From positions 1 to 64,000 of the forward strand of contig JAEUHK010000061.1 in the NCBI GenBank assembly GCA_016795465.1: a DNA stretch of 64,000 nucleotides, read 5' to 3'. Position 1 is the first letter of the stretch, and every line of letters starts with the position of its first letter. This DNA is from Verrucomicrobiaceae bacterium (GTDB taxonomy: Bacteria > Verrucomicrobiota > Verrucomicrobiia > Verrucomicrobiales > Verrucomicrobiaceae). Positions 36,930 through 45,900 of this stretch are shown here, one piece after another. Below the pieces are notes generated by a model. It worked only from the letters and a program-made list of their open reading frames with translations. It was not told where the DNA came from and ran no database searches. The translations under genes and the position numbers were made by a program.

Positions 36930-38291
36930 ATGAGCCAGCCCACCGCTTCCCGCCGCCGCTTTTTCCAGCAATGCACCGCTGCAGGTGTGTCGCTTGGCTT
37001 TCCCACGATCATCCCGTCCTCCGCCCTCGGCAAAGATGGTGCGGTGGTACCCTCGAACCGCACCACGCTGGCTTTGATCGGCTGCGGCGGCCGTGGCACC
37101 GACGTCGTGAAGAACTTCCTCAACGACGAGCGCGTACAGGTCATCGCCGTGTGCGATGTCGAGCGCGAATCCGACCGCTACAATAAGGGCCTCATCAAAA
37201 AGGCCGGCACCTTCGGTCGCGAGCCCGCGAGTCGTCTCGTGGACAAAACCTACGATACGAAAGGCTGCGCCGTGCACGAGGACTTCCGCGAGGTGCTCGC
37301 TCGCGCCGATGTCGATGCCGTGCAGATCGCCACGCCGGATCACTGGCATGCGTTGCAAGCCGTCGCAGCCGCCAGGGCGAAGAAGCACATCTACTGCGAG
37401 AAGCCGCTGAGCCTCACCATCGAGCAGGGGCGCTTCATGAGTGATGTCGTGCGTCAAAGCGGTGTCGTGTGGCAAACCGGCAGCCAGCAGCGCAGCGATG
37501 TGCATTTTCGCATGGCCGCCGAATACGTTCGCAATGGCAAGATTGGCAAGCTCAAGCAAATCCGTGTCGGCCTCGCCAGCGACAACCGCGACAACAACGG
37601 CTGCGCCTCGCAAACCGAGCCCACACCCGTGCCCGAAGGCCTGAACTACGACCTGTGGCTCGGTCCCGCCCCCGAGGCCCCGTTTTGCCCGGCTCGACTG
37701 CACTCAAACTGGCGCTGGTTCTACGATTACAGCGGCGGTAACATCACCGACTTCGGTGCGCACCATCTCGATATCGTGCAATGGGCGCTCGGCATGGATG
37801 AAAGCGGCCCCGTCGAGTTTTTTGATCTCAACGCCGAATGGCCCGCCCCCGGCAGCCTCTACACCACCGCGCCAAAGTTCGACTTCGCCTACCGCTACGC
37901 CGATGGGACCACCGTCCGCGTGAAGGACAAACAGGACTTCGGTGCTGGCATCAGCTTCGAAGGCGAGTTCGGAACCATCCTCTGCAATCGCGGCAAGATG
38001 GACATCAAGCCCCTCGATCTCCGCAAACCACTCGCTGAAGGCGACGTGCGTCTCTACGAAAGCAAAGACCATTTCCGCAACTTCATCGACGCCATCCAAA
38101 ACGGAGCCAAAGCCGCCGCTCCCATCGAATACGCCCACCGCAGCATCACGATCGCGCATCTGGCCAACATCGCCCTGCGCCTCCGTCGCGAAAAACTCCG
38201 CTGGGACCCCGCCAAAGAGCAAATCCTCGACGACACCGAAGCCGCCGCCATGCAGTCGCGCCCCATGCGTGGACCGTGGAAGCTGGCGTGA
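36930..38291 (+). CDS. Tat-exported Gfo/Idh/MocA-family oxidoreductase
   Basis: 453 residues. A twin-arginine signal (SRRRFFQQ near 7-14) precedes a Rossmann NAD(P)-binding domain starting at about 45 ([13 protein letters not shown]). The family EKPLS motif is near 155 ([14 protein letters not shown]), and a Gfo/Idh/MocA C-terminal domain follows ([16 protein letters not shown]). Members oxidise or isomerise sugars and related polyols; in this phylum the Tat-exported kind is numerous and tied to polysaccharide use. The cofactor must be bound before Tat export. The stop codon is 1 base from the start of the macrodomain gene, so the two are probably translationally linked. Confidence 0.9.
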   Translation: MSQPTASRRRFFQQCTAAGVSLGFPTIIPSSALGKDGAVVPSNRTTLALIGCGGRGTDVVKNFLNDERVQVIAVCDVERESDRYNKGLIKKAGTFGREPASRLVDKTYDTKGCAVHEDFREVLARADVDAVQIATPDHWHALQAVAAARAKKHIYCEKPLSLTIEQGRFMSDVVRQSGVVWQTGSQQRSDVHFRMAAEYVRNGKIGKLKQIRVGLASDNRDNNGCASQTEPTPVPEGLNYDLWLGPAPEAPFCPARLHSNWRWFYDYSGGNITDFGAHHLDIVQWALGMDESGPVEFFDLNAEWPAPGSLYTTAPKFDFAYRYADGTTVRVKDKQDFGAGISFEGEFGTILCNRGKMDIKPLDLRKPLAEGDVRLYESKDHFRNFIDAIQNGAKAAAPIEYAHRSITIAHLANIALRLRREKLRWDPAKEQILDDTEAAAMQSRPMRGPWKLA

Positions 38292-38292
38292 G

Positions 38293-38808
38293 ATGGTTAT
38301 GACCCCTTTGCTTCAATCTCGCCAAGCCGACATCACCCAGCTTGACGTCGATGCCATCGTGAACGCGGCCAACTCCTCCCTGCTCGGTGGCGGCGGCGTG
38401 GATGGCGCGATTCATCGCGCGGCGGGCCCCGATCTGCTCGCCGAGTGCCGTTTGCTGAACGGCTGCCGCACCGGCGAGGCGAAAATGACGAAGGGCCATC
38501 GCCTCAAAGCGCGACACATCATCCACACCGTCGGCCCCATCTGGAACGGCGGCAAAAACGGCGAAGCAGACAAACTCCGTGCCTGCTACACGAACTCTCT
38601 GCGCCTCGCCGCCGAAGCAGGCCTGCAAAGCATCGCCTTCCCGTGCATCAGCACCGGCGTGTATCGCTTCCCGGCAGATAAAGCAGCTCAAATCGCCGTG
38701 GAGAGCGTGCGGGCGTTATTGGAGACTCCGTGCTCCGTCCAAACTGTGATCTTCTGCTGCTTCAGCGCGGCGGATCGGATGCGGTATGAACGTCTTTTAG
38801 AGGCTTGA
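38293..38808 (+). CDS. Macrodomain protein (O-acetyl-ADP-ribose deacetylase-like)
   Basis: 171 residues (an ATG two codons later at 38299 is also possible). The macrodomain hallmarks are [54 protein letters not shown] and ISTGVYRFP. It closely follows the YmdB type, which hydrolyses O-acetyl-ADP-ribose and can remove ADP-ribose from proteins, in the cytoplasm. The coupling to a Tat-exported oxidoreductase gene is unexpected, since the two products act in different compartments. A 132-residue membrane protein gene begins 5 bp after its stop codon. Confidence 0.92.
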   Translation: MVMTPLLQSRQADITQLDVDAIVNAANSSLLGGGGVDGAIHRAAGPDLLAECRLLNGCRTGEAKMTKGHRLKARHIIHTVGPIWNGGKNGEADKLRACYTNSLRLAAEAGLQSIAFPCISTGVYRFPADKAAQIAVESVRALLETPCSVQTVIFCCFSAADRMRYERLLEA

Positions 38809-38812
38809 GCAC

Positions 38813-39211
38813 ATGAACGACTCTCTCCCAGCTCGAAGCCATGGTTTTCGGATGTCTGCATTGGACGGCGTCGTGTTGTTGCTCGGCACCATCTTGACCA
38901 TCTGGCTGCGAAATGAAGCGTTTCCGCTCTGGTGGATCGTTCCGATGGCGCTGGGGCATTTCTTCCTCTTTTGCAATGTCTTCCTCGTCTGGCGCAGACT
39001 CGAGCTGGTCTGGGCAGCGGTATTTGTGATCCTCATCAGCGGTCATCTCGCCTGCGGGCACACGGATTGGTTGTCTCCCTTGATGATGCAGATGCCGGTC
39101 ACGCTGATCGTTCTCTGGCTCCAAATCCGATCTCCTTGGTATCACGGCATCTTTGCCCGGCAGATCAATCCCCGGCTGGATGACTTTCTGACCGGTCGGA
39201 TCAATCATTGA
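38813..39211 (+). CDS. Small multi-pass membrane protein of unknown function
   Basis: 132 residues with about four hydrophobic segments (near 17-32, 40-61, 66-84 and 90-105) and short loops. Charged ends include the tail RQINPRLDDFLTGRINH. I do not recognise the family. It starts 5 bp after the macrodomain gene and so is probably the third gene of that transcript. Downstream is a hairpin of CGCAAAG words, with no T-run. Confidence 0.7.
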   Translation: MNDSLPARSHGFRMSALDGVVLLLGTILTIWLRNEAFPLWWIVPMALGHFFLFCNVFLVWRRLELVWAAVFVILISGHLACGHTDWLSPLMMQMPVTLIVLWLQIRSPWYHGIFARQINPRLDDFLTGRINH

Positions 39212-39285
39212 GAGTCTCACGCAAAGGCGCAAAGCCGCCAAGGTTCAGAAACCCTGCCTTTCTTTGCGTCTTTGCGTGAGACTTG
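39205..39285. repeat. Tandem-word hairpin f (8-9-nt words)
   Basis: The left arm (39212-39244) reads TCTCACGCAAAGG, CGCAAAGC, CGCCAAGG. The right arm (39256-39285) reads TCTTTGCGTC, TTTGCGTGAGAC. The arms pair across a loop of about 13 nt. It sits between the convergent ends of the small membrane protein gene and the first SNF2 helicase gene. Confidence 0.8.
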
Positions 39286-39303
39286 ATTGGGACCCTCAGG
39301 CCA

Positions 39304-42042
39304 TCACACCACCGCGCTGACATCCAGCTTCACAAAGTCGAGCAGCTCCTCGCTGCTCATGTCGGTGAGCATTTTCTCGGCACCGGCTCCATCACCGACG
39401 AGTTCTTGGGCGAGGGACATCTTTTCATCGATGAGGGCGTCGATGCGTTGTTCGATGGTGCCCTGGCAGATGAATTTGTGGACGATGACGTTCTTTTGCT
39501 GGCCGATGCGGAAGGCGCGGTCGGTAGCCTGGTTTTCGACGGCGGGGTTCCACCAGCGGTCGAAGTGGATGACGTGGCTGGCGGCGGTGAGGTTGAGACC
39601 GGTGCCGCCGGCTTTGACGCTGATGACCATGAAGGGCGGGCCGCCGGGCTGCTGGAAGGCTTCGACGAGTTCGGGGCGCTTCTTCACGCTGGTGCCGCCG
39701 TGCAGGATGAGACCTTCGCGGCCGAACACGGTGCTCAGGTAGCGGGCGAGCGGATCGCAGGTCTCCTGAAACTGCGTGAAGATGAGGGCGCGCTCGCGTT
39801 TTTCGGCGAGTTCGCCGCAGATCTCGGCGAGGCGGGCGAACTTGCCACTGTCGGCGGGAGCCCATGCGCCGTCGCCGTTCCAATGGCTGGGGTGGTTGCA
39901 GACTTGCTTAAACTTGAGCAGGAAGCCGAGCACGAGGCCTTGTCGCTTGATGGGCTCCATGGATTTGTCGGCAAGCATCTTCGCGAGTTGATCGACGAGC
40001 TTCGCGTAGATCGTCGCCTGTCGCTTCGTGAGGCCGCAGAAGGCCTTCAGCTCGATCTTGTCCGGCAGATCGCTGATGATGCGGCGATCCGTCTTCATGC
40101 GGCGCAGGATGTAAGGCCGCACGAGCCGACGCAGCGGCGCGTAGCCTTCGCTGGACTTCGCGCATTGCTTCACGGTGTCGGCAAAGGCTGCGCTGCCGCC
40201 GAGGAGGCCGGGATTGAGAAAATCGAAGAGGCTCCAAAGATCGCCGGGGCGATTTTCGACAGGTGTGCCGGTCAAAGCGATGCGTGTGGGAGCCTGCAAG
40301 GCCTTCACTGCCTTCGCAGAGCCGCTGCCGCTGTTCTTGATGGCCTGCGCTTCATCGAGGATGACCATGCTCCACGCATGCGAAAGCCATGCGTCGGTCT
40401 TTTGCAAGAATTGATACGTCGTGAGCATCACATCGAAGCCACGCAAGGCCTCCGCCGAATGCGTGGCGGCCCAAGCGAGCCTTTCGCGATCGGTCTGCGA
40501 TGGATGCGCGATGAAGAGTCGTAGATCAGGCGCGAACTTCGCCACTTCGGCCTTCCAGTTTCCGATGAGGGAGGCGGGCACGATGAGGAGTGTAGGCGCG
40601 GCAGCGTTTTGGAGTGCTCCAGCCCTCTGGAGCTTTTCGGAGTCCGAGGGATGCTCGAAAGCGCCGGAGGACCGGCGCACTCCAGGACGCTGCCGCGAGT
40701 TGTGATGATCCAACAGCAACGCAATCACCTGCACCGTCTTCCCAAGCCCCATGTCATCCGCGAGGCACGCACCGAGGCCCAATTGCGTCATGAACTTCAA
40801 CCACGCGAAACCTTGCCGCTGATACGGACGCAGCGTCGCACGCAGATTTTCGGGCAGAGAGGCTTGTTCAGGGTTTTGGAGCTTTTGAAGCACTTCAGCG
40901 AGTTTTTCGCCGGCGATGACGGTGCTCCATTCGGGCACGAATTCGGCCACTTCACCCTCGGCGGCCGTTTTGGCCTCGCCAAAGCCTGCGAGGAGTCGCA
41001 TGCCATCGAGAAAGCCGATGCCGCCCTCGCCGGTGGCGTTTTGCACGCGTTTCCAGTGCGCCATGACCTGCTGCAACTTTTCGCCATCGACCTCGACCCA
41101 CTTGCCACGCAGCGAAACGAGTCCCGTGTCGGCGCTGAGCAGCTTTTCGAGCTCAGCCGGCGTCAGCGGCTCGCCGTCGAGGCTCTGCTCGATCTTGAAG
41201 CTCAGCAGCGTGCCGGCATGCAGCGAGGTCTTCTTCGGCGCATCAATCGTCACCGCGACGGTGGGACGCGAGGTCTTGCCGGCCTTCCACCAATCCGGCA
41301 GCTTCATGATGATGCCGCATTCTTGAAACACCGCCGTCTCGCGCAGCACGCGATAGGCCTCCTGAGGCGACATCGCCATCGGCTGGAAGAGTCGCTTCGA
41401 TTCGAGCCACTCGCGCAGCAGTTTCGATTTGTCCGCGGCGAGCTTCACCGGCTCCAGCAGCGCATTCAGCGCCGTTTGATCCTTCTGACCGGCATAAAGC
41501 TGAAGCGCCCGCGCCAGCGGAAGATGCTGCGGCTGCCCGGTGGCGCTGAGTTTCTCCGTAAACGTCGCCAAAAACGCAAAAGGCCGCTGCGTGTCCGTCT
41601 TGTTCTCCGCGAGGTGAAAGCTCACGCGACCAACGACATGCCACGCCGGGCATTCCTCGCGCAGCCAGGCCTCGACACCCTGCGTGGCGACTTGGCCAAT
41701 GTGCGCCACGAGATCATTCCACCATCGCTCGAGCACCTCCGCCGTGACATGCTCCGCGCCGATGAAGGGCGGGATGGTGGCGAGAAAGCTCGCACGTTCC
41801 TCCAACGGAGGCACCGGAAGCTGCTCGATGCTTTTCGTCTGGCAAAGCCGCGTGAACAACCGCTGCGCCCACTCGCGCAGCCATCGAAACGGCGGCTCAA
41901 GCTCCGCCTCATGCAGCTCAGCGGCCAGCAGACGGAGAAGAGGCACTGCCCCGTTACACCCGCTCATCTTCCGCTCCACCGACGACTCCGCCGCGCCTTC
42001 GAGCGTGAGGATTCCTTCGGGAGTGATGACGGGGGTGAGCAT
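39304..42042 (-). CDS. SNF2-family helicase interrupted in frame by a repeat element
   Basis: 912 residues. The C-terminal two-thirds is a complete SNF2 ATPase: motif I DDMGLGKT near 430, DEAQAIKN (II), LTGTPVENR (III), and in the second RecA lobe SVKAGGTGLNL, FDRWWNPAVENQATDRAFRI and GTIEQRID. The N-terminal third is a helical and beta domain found with bacterial SNF2 proteins. Residues about 448-483, between motifs I and Ia, are encoded by cloverleaf repeat copy 2 and read as arginine- and alanine-rich filler. Function likely involves remodelling or translocating on DNA. It starts 6 bp after the Uma2-type gene, forming a probable operon. Confidence 0.92.
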   Translation of the reverse strand: MLTPVITPEGILTLEGAAESSVERKMSGCNGAVPLLRLLAAELHEAELEPPFRWLREWAQRLFTRLCQTKSIEQLPVPPLEERASFLATIPPFIGAEHVTAEVLERWWNDLVAHIGQVATQGVEAWLREECPAWHVVGRVSFHLAENKTDTQRPFAFLATFTEKLSATGQPQHLPLARALQLYAGQKDQTALNALLEPVKLAADKSKLLREWLESKRLFQPMAMSPQEAYRVLRETAVFQECGIIMKLPDWWKAGKTSRPTVAVTIDAPKKTSLHAGTLLSFKIEQSLDGEPLTPAELEKLLSADTGLVSLRGKWVEVDGEKLQQVMAHWKRVQNATGEGGIGFLDGMRLLAGFGEAKTAAEGEVAEFVPEWSTVIAGEKLAEVLQKLQNPEQASLPENLRATLRPYQRQGFAWLKFMTQLGLGACLADDMGLGKTVQVIALLLDHHNSRQRPGVRRSSGAFEHPSDSEKLQRAGALQNAAAPTLLIVPASLIGNWKAEVAKFAPDLRLFIAHPSQTDRERLAWAATHSAEALRGFDVMLTTYQFLQKTDAWLSHAWSMVILDEAQAIKNSGSGSAKAVKALQAPTRIALTGTPVENRPGDLWSLFDFLNPGLLGGSAAFADTVKQCAKSSEGYAPLRRLVRPYILRRMKTDRRIISDLPDKIELKAFCGLTKRQATIYAKLVDQLAKMLADKSMEPIKRQGLVLGFLLKFKQVCNHPSHWNGDGAWAPADSGKFARLAEICGELAEKRERALIFTQFQETCDPLARYLSTVFGREGLILHGGTSVKKRPELVEAFQQPGGPPFMVISVKAGGTGLNLTAASHVIHFDRWWNPAVENQATDRAFRIGQQKNVIVHKFICQGTIEQRIDALIDEKMSLAQELVGDGAGAEKMLTDMSSEELLDFVKLDVSAVV
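40595..40699. repeat. 105-bp cloverleaf repeat, copy 2, inside the SNF2 gene
   Basis: Same length and fold as copy 1 (21290-21394): closing stem CGCGGCAGCG.../...CGCTGCCGCG, then CTCCAG/CTGGAG, an arm closed by CTTT/AAAG with inner TCGG/CCGA, then GCGCCGG/CCGGCGC with loop AGGA. The 105 bases are 35 codons without a stop in the helicase frame. The right arm differs from copy 1 only in its loop, and the middle arm differs in sequence but again contains a 4-bp stem. Confidence 0.95.
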
Positions 42043-42048
42043 TCGTCC

Positions 42049-42711
42049 CTACTTCTTCAGCGCCGATAGCACCTTCGCTTTGTCACACGCCAGGGCTGCG
42101 GCGAGATCTAGCACGAGACCGGGGAAAATGCGGCTGCGGAGTTTGCCGTGGCGGTCGGGCTTCATCTTGATGTACTGGCCTTCTTCGAGCACGAACCAGT
42201 CGATCTCGGCATCCTCGGTGCGCCAGACGATGTATTCGGCGACTTCTAGACGACGATAGACGCGGAGTTTGTCGCGCAGGTCGATGGAGGCCGTGCTGGA
42301 GGCGATTTCGACGACGAGCTCAGGCGAGCCGCAGAGGTAGTTTTTCGTGTTCAGCCACACGCGGCCGCCTTTGCGCGGAGGCGAGCAGAGGATGGCGTCA
42401 GGCTGGAAGGCGTTTTCGGTGTCGAGGAGGAGCGTGGCATTCGGCAGCAACTCCAGATCATGCTCTGAGGCATAAGTGCCGAGCCAAAGTTGCAGAACTC
42501 CATCAGGACGAGAATGAGTGACGCGGACAGGGGATGGCATATGGACGACTCCTTCGATGAGCTGAGCTTTTTTCACGCCGGGCATGTCTTCGTAGCGGCG
42601 CAGGAACTCGGTCAGTGTGAGCATGTCGCCGTTTTCCAGCGGCGGAAGGACGGCTGGGGGCCTACGTGGAGTCGTGCGGGCACGGCGGGCGGATGAACGG
42701 GCGGCGATCAT
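42049..42711 (-). CDS. Uma2-family PD-(D/E)XK nuclease-like protein
   Basis: 220 residues from the ATG at 42711; a longer frame to 42777 is less likely. The Uma2 (DUF820) signature is complete: LTEFLRRYEDMPGVKKAQLIEG at the N-terminus, the catalytic Asp in FQPDAIL, Glu in PELVVEIAS and Lys in RDKLRVYRR, then VAEYIVWRTED. This family has the restriction-endonuclease fold and is very abundant in Cyanobacteria and Planctomycetes-Verrucomicrobia, but its biological role is poorly understood. It is co-oriented with, and 6 bp from, one SNF2 helicase and divergent from another. Confidence 0.88.
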   Translation of the reverse strand: MIAARSSARRARTTPRRPPAVLPPLENGDMLTLTEFLRRYEDMPGVKKAQLIEGVVHMPSPVRVTHSRPDGVLQLWLGTYASEHDLELLPNATLLLDTENAFQPDAILCSPPRKGGRVWLNTKNYLCGSPELVVEIASSTASIDLRDKLRVYRRLEVAEYIVWRTEDAEIDWFVLEEGQYIKMKPDRHGKLRSRIFPGLVLDLAAALACDKAKVLSALKK

Positions 42712-42902
42712 GCCAGATGATGCCATCCAGAGCAGCGGGACGCAATCTTGATCCCGAAGCCCCCCTATTTTGAACATTTCCGAAGCCTCTCATGGGCGCG
42801 TCACATAAAAAACACGGTCACGGCCCTTTCCAAGAGGGTTTCGCCTGCTAGCGTGCGGGTTCGCCCGTGACGGCTCTGGGAGCTCGCGGGCGGCACAACC
42901 GC

Positions 42903-45900
42903 ATGCCTGCCCTTACCGAAGAAATCCCCACGCTGCTGAAGCAGTTCGATCCACGCATCCGCCAGGAGGCGGAGCGATTGGTGGACGATGATGCAGTGGT
43001 CGGGATCGACCTGCTCGAAGAGGAAATGATGGCGGAGGTGAAGCTGGACAAGCAGGCGGTGAATGTCCGCTGGCTGCAAACACCGCGCGGCTGGCTGGGC
43101 GAGTGTGATGCGGGCGAAAAGGAGCTGGATGACCTGGCGCTGTGCGCATCGCTTGTGGCGGTGCAGCGTCGCGAGGCGCGGGGCACCTTGCCGGCACCGC
43201 ATGCGGCGGAGGAGGATTTTGAAGATGTGATCACGGCGAAGCTGGGCCGTGCGCTCGATTCGAACGAGGAGAACTACCTCGCGAAGCTGGAGAAGCGCTA
43301 CGAGCGCGTGGTGCTCACCGGCAAGATCTTTGACCAGGACATGGTGCGCCTGCACCCGAAGTGGCAGATCAAGACCACGGAGCCGATCACGCTGTGGCCG
43401 GAGCAGCCGAAGACGCTGCGCCAGTTTTGGAATTACGTCGCCGTGGCACTGGCGGACAAGGGGCTCGTCGCACCTCTCTTTCTGCGTGGCATCGCGGATG
43501 TGGAGAGCACGCGGGATTCGCTCAAGGACTGGCGGCATGAGAGCACGGTGCCGCAGTGGCGCGCACGCATCCGGCAGTTCAATGAATCGCGCATCGCGAA
43601 GATGCCGCCGCGCCTGCGCTCGCTCGATTTCCGCCTCATCATCAGCGTGCACGAGGCACGCCTGCAGGTGCGCGACAACACGCGTGAGACGCCGGAGTTC
43701 CAAAACGTGCATCCGCTGGAGGTGGAGCGCTTTGGGAAGCAACTGCGCGAAGGTCACGTGATGACCTCCGCGGCCTCGGAGCTGCTGCTGGTGAATTGTT
43801 TGACGCTGAGCGAGGGCGGCAGCGCGGGTCCCTTCCGTCTCGAAGGCGAATCGCACGCGTCATGGCTCGCGGGTCTCTTCCAAAAGCCTGCTTTGCATGA
43901 ATTGCTGCTGAATCGCGATGAGGTGCCGCTGGAGCGTGTGGCGGAGCCTTTGAAGTGGAGCAGCCGCGAGAGCGATGACAGCCGGAAGCTGCTCATGAGC
44001 CTCGTCACCGCGGCGAACGAGCCTGCGCCGATGCCGCTGCGCATCCTGCGTGGCGTGGAGAATTTGTATCTGAGCCGCGACCAGCTTTTCAGCGGTCCGC
44101 CGTGGCTCGGCGACGAGTCTTTGATCGAAAGCGAGATCGCCCTGCCGATGGAGGCGGTGGCGACCCCCGAGGGCATTTCCTTCCTCGGCGGCCTGGAGGT
44201 GCCGGTGCCGCCCAGCATTGCCTCACGGGTAAAGCATGAGGCCTTGCGCGTGAAAATCACCGCCGCGTGCAAGGCCAGACCCTCCGCAGGCGGTGGCACG
44301 GAGTATGCGACCTTCAAGCTCGAGGCGATGGGCGCGGACGGCTGTGCCCGCGAGGTGCTCACGCCGCGCGGATGGTCGCCGCTCGTGCCGGATGACGCCG
44401 AGGACGATGAGATCATCGTGCGTGATCGCGATGCGCTGCGCACCGCCGAGCGCATCGTGCAGGAGGGCCGTTTCGCGTGGGATTTTGAATCGAACGCGTT
44501 CCGCCATCGCATGGCGAAGGATTTCCCAGATTGGTTTCACAACTGGGGCACCACGCTGCCGGAAAACATCGATCTGCAATCCGACGAGCAGCTCCAGAGC
44601 ATCCTCGCCGATCCGCTCATCGCCCGCGTGCGCCTCGAGGCGAAGCAAGGCGGCGACATCGATTGGCTGGACCTGCGCATCGTTTTCGACATTGAAGGCG
44701 CGGATCTTAAACCTGCCGACATCCGCCGGCTCCTCGCGGCGAAGGGCGAATACGTGCGACTCGCCGATGGATCGTGGCGTCGCGTGAAGCTGGAGCTCAG
44801 CGACGAGCAGATCGCCATGCTCGACAGCCTCGGCATCGACTTGGAGGCCGATGGCAGCGATACGCATCGGCTGCACTGGCGTCAGCTCGCGCAGGAGAAA
44901 GCCGCCGAGATCGTCAATCCGAAGGCCTGGGAAAAAATCGTCCAGCGCATGGAGGACGCGAAGCTCAACGTGCAGCCGCCCGTGCCCGCCGAGCTCACCG
45001 TCACGCTGCGTCCGTATCAGGTCGAGGGTTATCAATTCCTCACCTACCTCACGCTGAACCGCTTTGGCGGCATCCTCGCCGACGACATGGGACTCGGCAA
45101 AACGCTCCAAAGCATCGCGTGGGTGCTGTGGCTGAAGTCACGCAAGCCCGAAGGCGGCCCGCATCTGCCCATCCTCGTCGTGTGCCCGAAATCCGTGCTC
45201 GATGTGTGGGCGCTCGAGTTCAAAAAAGGCGCTCCACACCTCCGCGTGCTCGTCCTGCATGATCGCGACCTCTTTGACCTGAAACTCGTGCAGGAGCAGA
45301 TCGACGTGCTCGTGCTCAATTACGCCCAACTCCGCAGTTTCGGCGAAGAACTCGCGCTCATCCGCTTCCTCGCGTGCATCCTCGATGAAGGCCAGCACAT
45401 CAAAAATCCCGATTCGCAGACCGCCCGCAGCGCCCGCGGCCTCCGAGCCGACAACCGTCTCGTGCTGAGCGGCACACCGCTCGAAAACCGCCTGCTCGAC
45501 CTGTGGAGCCTCATGACCTTCGCCACGCCCGGAGCGCTCGGCGACCGCAACTACTTCCACCGCAACTTTGACCGTCGCAAAGACAGCAAGGCCAGCGAAC
45601 GCCTCGCCGCGCGTCTGCGTCCGTTTTTGCTCCGCCGCACCAAGGCGCAAGTCGCCCGCGATCTGCCCTCACGCACCGAGGAAACGCTCATCAGCGAGAT
45701 GAGCGGCCGCCAGGCCGAGCTCTACAAGGAAGAACTCGCCCGCGCCCAGATGCTCGTGCTCAGCAGCAGCGGCTTCGACATGGTCAACAAGCGTCGCTTT
45801 GCCCTCCTGCAGGCTTTGACGCGACTCCGCCAGATCTGCTGCCATCCCAGCCTCGTCGATAAAACCGCCGAGAACGAGGAAAGCGCCAAACTCACCGCCA

